A stretch of 8,451 nt of DNA, taken from NCBI GenBank assembly GCA_027621485.1, contig JAQCBG010000022.1:1-8451 (forward strand), written 5' to 3'. How positions within the stretch are numbered: the stretch's first letter is position 1; every line of letters starts with the position of its first letter. Under the pieces are notes generated by a model. The model did not search any database. It was given only the letters and a program-made list of their open reading frames with translations, and had not been told where the DNA came from. Below, piece after piece: positions 6,049-8,451 of this stretch. The DNA is from Pseudomonadota bacterium (GTDB lineage: Bacteria; Pseudomonadota; Alphaproteobacteria; Rickettsiales; Midichloriaceae). The translations under genes and the position numbers were made by a program.

Positions 6049-6557
6049 GATTTTTGAATCAATCTTAAGTTATTAGATAAGACATAATTTTTTGCATAAT
6101 CTTTTATGTACTTTTTTGTAATAGGATGCGAAATATTTGGCGCTATCTCTGCAGAAGGTAATAGTACAAAATCTCTATTGAGCATTTCTGGATGAGGGAT
6201 TTTTAGTAATTCTGAATCAATTATTAAATCTCCAGCAATTAAAAGATCTATATCTATAACTCTAGGAGACCACTTCTCTCTTTTTCCATATCTATGTAGT
6301 TTAAATTCTATATATTTTATGATATTCATTATCTGTTTTGGCATGTAATCTGCAAAGAAAAAGACAGATATGTTATAATAATCTATATTCCAAGAATTTG
6401 GGGCCGCAGCTGGCAGTAATGCGTTTGATTGATAAAGACTTGATATTTTTATATTTTTCAGCTGCATGTATAGATGAAGTTCAAACAGTCCATATCTAAG
6501 ATTTTGTAATTTATCTCCTTGGTTACTGCCAAGCGAAAGTACATATGGCAAGGTCAT
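6039..6557 (-). CDS. folK: 2-amino-4-hydroxy-6-hydroxymethyldihydropteridine pyrophosphokinase FolK (HPPK)
   Basis: Transfers pyrophosphate from ATP to 6-hydroxymethyl-7,8-dihydropterin, making the substrate of FolP. Seen in 172 residues (E. coli about 159): YVLSLGSNQGDKLQNL (5-20), the pterin-contact region ending in YYNISV (60-65), RYGKREKWSPRVIDIDLLI (89-107) with the Mg-binding Asp102 and Asp104, and IPHPEMLNRDFVLLPSAEIAP (120-140). The ATG at 6557 begins directly before the first motif, with weak AGAAG about eight bases upstream. The gene overlaps folP by 10 bases and starts 16 bases after the stop of the unknown gene upstream, so the three appear to be one operon. Length and motif order are normal; no key residue is missing. 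Confidence 0.95.
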   Translation of the reverse strand: MTLPYVLSLGSNQGDKLQNLRYGLFELHLYMQLKNIKISSLYQSNALLPAAAPNSWNIDYYNISVFFFADYMPKQIMNIIKYIEFKLHRYGKREKWSPRVIDIDLLIAGDLIIDSELLKIPHPEMLNRDFVLLPSAEIAPNISHPITKKYIKDYAKNYVLSNNLRLIQKSWM

Positions 6558-6573
6558 TAAACTACTTCTAATT

Positions 6574-7203
6574 TCAGCAAGTGACCTGACAGTCTACTTT
6601 TGTTGTCAATTTCTCTGTTTTTTGATTTGTCTTCTCATATTCTTGATTAATGCGTTTTATATGATTTTCCATTGCAAGCAATAAAATCTCACTAAGATGT
6701 AGTGCATCTATTATATGTTTCTGATTTGCGGAAGATTTTAGTAATAAAACATCAAAATACAGCTGATCAAAGCATTTGATTAATATGCCATCTAAAGCAA
6801 TTGCATTAGATTCTCTACAAGAATCAATAAATATCTTTAGTAATTCCAATACCTTATCTGTTTTGAAGAGAAATTTTTTAATGTTTGCGGTAGATTTTAA
6901 TTTAGAATGCAATGTTTGCAGCTCTGTTGCATTGTTTTTTTTAAAGCTTTGAGTATCTGAATCTTGATCAGTAGAGCAGATGTTTTGTATATCCTTTATT
7001 TGCTCTACAATATATCTAAGAGCATGTATTGATATGATGATTGAATTCTCATTACTTTCATTTAACTGATTATAATGTCCGCTAGAGAGTTTTATGGATT
7101 TTTTAATCTCTATGTTTTCATTGAGAAGGTAAATAGACACAAAATGATAATATAAAACAGATAAAACAAAATAACAAAAGTCTCTAATTACAAATATATA
7201 CAA
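6574..7203 (-). CDS. Hypothetical N-terminally anchored helical protein, first gene of the folate operon
   Basis: I do not recognise this 209-residue product. Residues 2-27 are strongly hydrophobic and aromatic (IFVIRDFCYFVLSVLYYHFV), a probable signal anchor or membrane helix. The rest is hydrophilic and probably all helical: a polar stretch 30-55, helices about 55-77 and 115-130, and a leucine-rich pair 135-157 and 163-182. It ends in a Lys/Thr-rich tail with Cys205 and Cys209. The start is uncertain: TTG at 7203 is the only standard start near the beginning, with GTG at codon 22 as an alternative that would remove the membrane segment. The frame is open upstream to 7293 but without ATG, GTG or TTG. 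The stop is 16 bases before folK, so it is probably cotranscribed. No folate-enzyme motif is visible, so a role in folate metabolism is not supported by sequence. Confidence 0.7.
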   Translation of the reverse strand: MYIFVIRDFCYFVLSVLYYHFVSIYLLNENIEIKKSIKLSSGHYNQLNESNENSIIISIHALRYIVEQIKDIQNICSTDQDSDTQSFKKNNATELQTLHSKLKSTANIKKFLFKTDKVLELLKIFIDSCRESNAIALDGILIKCFDQLYFDVLLLKSSANQKHIIDALHLSEILLLAMENHIKRINQEYEKTNQKTEKLTTKVDCQVTC

Positions 7204-7219
7204 TATATGAGCTGTAAAA

Positions 7220-7249
7220 GATATAAAATATTCATCTTGTGCGTGACAA
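7220..7249 (-). promoter_or_regulatory. Candidate promoter for the unknown gene-folK-folP operon
   Basis: On the minus strand TTGTCA (7249-7244) matches five of six bases of the -35 consensus. TATATC (7225-7220) lies 18 bases further on as a fair -10 box. The start would be near 7213, about ten bases before the TTG at 7203, which mildly favours that start codon. The -35 box lies within the inverted repeat listed next. Confidence 0.35.
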
Positions 7250-7251
7250 GA
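7235..7251. repeat. Inverted repeat TCTTGT-gcgtg-ACAAGA, possible operator
   Basis: TCTTGT (7235-7240) and ACAAGA (7246-7251) form a perfect six-base inverted repeat with a five-base, G-rich centre that stands out from the surrounding A/T. It covers the candidate -35 box of the minus-strand operon and lies between divergent genes, a typical place for a repressor site. No regulator is encoded nearby, and the assignment is speculative. Confidence 0.3.
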
Positions 7252-7285
7252 AGATAAGAAATAATATAGATATGATATCAGTAAA

Positions 7286-7423
7286 ATGGAAAATTATTAT
7301 AGATTTAATATACTAAATAGTCCTATTGTCATGAGTTCTATTATCATAGCTTTACTAGTAAATTACATTAAATTAGTTGAGTCTGTGAATTTATTCTCCA
7401 TAAGCTTGATAAATTCAATTTAA
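7286..7423 (+). CDS. Possible small hydrophobic protein (45 aa) just before the 333-residue gene
   Basis: A 45-codon frame runs from ATG 7286 to TAA 7421-7423, leaving four bases before the ATG at 7428. The product has a polar start (MENYYRFN), a hydrophobic segment at about 12-28 (PIVMSSIIIALLV region), then a second, less hydrophobic stretch 34-45. There is no ribosome site before it. The following large gene also lacks one, so coupling through the close stop-start junction is possible. No family recognised. It could equally be a chance frame in A/T-rich leader DNA; the similar arrangement before rsmH makes it worth recording. Confidence 0.27.
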   Translation: MENYYRFNILNSPIVMSSIIIALLVNYIKLVESVNLFSISLINSI

Positions 7424-7427
7424 TGCA

Positions 7428-8429
7428 ATGAAGGATTCACAAAATTCTAGTACAAGCGGCGCTATAGACAGCAAAGCGTCTTTAGAAAATCTTTCTAGGA
7501 TTGAGTGTAGTCTTTATGCTGACTTAATAGATATTAATGGTGCCATTGGGCAATATATCGCCGGACGAAGAGATGATCTAAATGAGATAAAAGAATCTGT
7601 GTTTAAAGCAATCTCCATGGCGATGACTTCAGGATTAGAGGTAAAGAAGATTGATACTAGCTCATTGAATGAAGATGAGAAGAAGCAATGTCATTCACTA
7701 AATGAATCGTTCTGTAAGAGCTTCTCTTTTTTACTCGAACATCTAAAGTTGCTTGGGATAGAACATCAAAAAGAGAGCGATAATCAATTTTTGCAATCTG
7801 GTGAGGGGGGAGTGTCGACTTTATTATCCCATGATTATACAAAGACTAATGCTCTACATACTCCTTCTGATACTAGCTCATGGTCTCTAGGTGCTTTAAT
7901 AAATCCTATGGTCGGATCAATATCTGCTATCATTGCAGCTCCTATTTTTTATAATTTATTATCATCATATCTTATACCAATTTCTTCTACTCCCACTTAT
8001 TTTTATGCGCCATTAATTAATGCGCCATTATTGCCATTAGTTAATGCGCTATTATTTAATGCGCCATTATTTAATGTGTCATTATATTTGATAGGTTTAA
8101 TATCCTTACTAGGAATTGCGAATTTTGTAATGCCATTAAGTGATTTAGCATACAAAGCTGGTGAAAAGTTTAAGGGTATAATGACACAATATAATGTGAT
8201 AAAGGCGCCTGCAAAAGTAGCAGTTTGGAGTGATTCTGATGAGCTTGCAATGTTATCTGTGGCAATTGCAGCTTCTGCATTGCTCTATTATATCATCAAC
8301 ATTAAAGAGATTGTAAGTTATGATATTGCAGAAGTACCTTGTACTTTTATTTTTGATGATAGTAGAGAAATTTCTGAAAATGATGCACTTTACAATTTCT
8401 TGTTGGATATTACACTGAATATAAATTGA
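7428..8429 (+). CDS. Hypothetical membrane protein with Asn-Ala-Pro-Leu-Phe-like repeat
   Basis: I do not recognise this 333-residue product. Residues 1-150 are hydrophilic: a Ser-rich start, probable helices at 17-42, 48-72 and 90-112, then a Ser/Thr/Gly-rich linker. Membrane segments follow at about 157-186, 214-237 and 272-292, with a 40-residue acidic tail. Between the first two lies a repeat region (193-220) of five-residue units NAPLF, written in the DNA as a 15-base tandem repeat. There is no signal peptide, so the N-terminal domain is probably cytoplasmic. The ATG at 7428 has no Shine-Dalgarno site; the next Met is at residue 64. The general shape (hydrophilic domain plus hydrophobic hairpins) resembles lineage-specific membrane or secreted effectors of intracellular bacteria, but no motif proves it. 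Transcribed divergently from the folate operon. Confidence 0.75.
   Translation: MKDSQNSSTSGAIDSKASLENLSRIECSLYADLIDINGAIGQYIAGRRDDLNEIKESVFKAISMAMTSGLEVKKIDTSSLNEDEKKQCHSLNESFCKSFSFLLEHLKLLGIEHQKESDNQFLQSGEGGVSTLLSHDYTKTNALHTPSDTSSWSLGALINPMVGSISAIIAAPIFYNLLSSYLIPISSTPTYFYAPLINAPLLPLVNALLFNAPLFNVSLYLIGLISLLGIANFVMPLSDLAYKAGEKFKGIMTQYNVIKAPAKVAVWSDSDELAMLSVAIAASALLYYIINIKEIVSYDIAEVPCTFIFDDSREISENDALYNFLLDITLNIN
8002..8085 (+). repeat. Coding minisatellite, about five copies of a 15-base unit TTAATGCGCCATTAT
   Basis: Units lie at 8002-8016, 8017-8031, 8041-8055, 8056-8070 and 8071-8085. They differ at only a few positions (for example CTATTAT in the third, TGTGTC in the fifth). The second is followed by nine extra bases (8032-8040) that repeat part of the unit. 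The unit length is a multiple of three and the insertion is nine bases, so the frame is kept. In frame it reads Asn-Ala-Pro-Leu-(Phe/Ile/Leu). It lies in the loop or short hydrophobic part between two membrane segments of the encoded protein. Confidence 0.85.
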
Positions 8430-8451
8430 TATATTTTATACTTATTTATAC

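Noticed and set aside
7657..7842. Minus-strand frame of 61 codons inside the 333-residue gene
   Set aside because: Shorter than the containing gene, antisense, and without motif.
8002..8085. Tandem repeat considered as CRISPR or as a pentapeptide-repeat protein
   Set aside because: The units are 15 bases and contiguous without unique spacers. The pentads contain Pro and do not follow A(D/N)LXX.

Overview
The window is AT-rich (roughly 30% G+C by eye) and its conserved genes look alphaproteobacterial. The sigma factor is of the RpoH type with the KLFFNL box, the cell-division genes run rsmH-ftsL-ftsI, and Shine-Dalgarno sites are weak or absent. Together with the long A/T-rich spacers and several lineage-restricted membrane proteins, this suggests an intracellular member of the Rickettsiales or a similar endosymbiont. 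That placement is an inference from composition and protein style, not from a search.

Left part (1-4227, + strand): rpoH, the heat-shock sigma factor, is open at the left edge. About 290 bases of apparently empty spacer follow. Next comes a fragment of the dcw division and cell-wall cluster: rsmH (16S rRNA methyltransferase), ftsL (divisome scaffold) and ftsI (septal transpeptidase), which overlap or lie within 6 bases of each other. A plausible sigma70 promoter lies in front of this group. Between that promoter and rsmH is an unlisted 49-codon hydrophobic frame whose stop overlaps the rsmH start as ATGA. The usual mraZ before rsmH and murE after ftsI are not there.

Middle (4228-5262): a 514-base stretch without a convincing gene holds an A/T hairpin and promoter-like elements. 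It leads into a 152-residue Gly/Ala-rich membrane protein of unknown function. That gene converges on the folate operon, and a strong GC-rich hairpin embedded in the last codons of folP separates the two.

Right part (5263-8451): a minus-strand operon reads unknown membrane-anchored protein, folK, folP. FolK and FolP catalyse consecutive steps (pterin pyrophosphorylation, then condensation with p-aminobenzoate) and their genes overlap by 10 bases. FolP keeps its catalytic residues but has diverged loops. Divergent from this operon is a 333-residue unknown membrane protein. Its gene contains a 15-base tandem repeat read as Asn-Ala-Pro-Leu-Phe-like units, and it is preceded 4 bases upstream by a second small hydrophobic frame (45 codons).

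No mobile element, CRISPR array, rRNA or tRNA gene was recognised. The most interesting items are the two small hydrophobic frames joined to the start of larger genes, the coding minisatellite, the unusual FolP loops, and the unknown proteins beside the folate genes. None of these amounts to a demonstrated new system.
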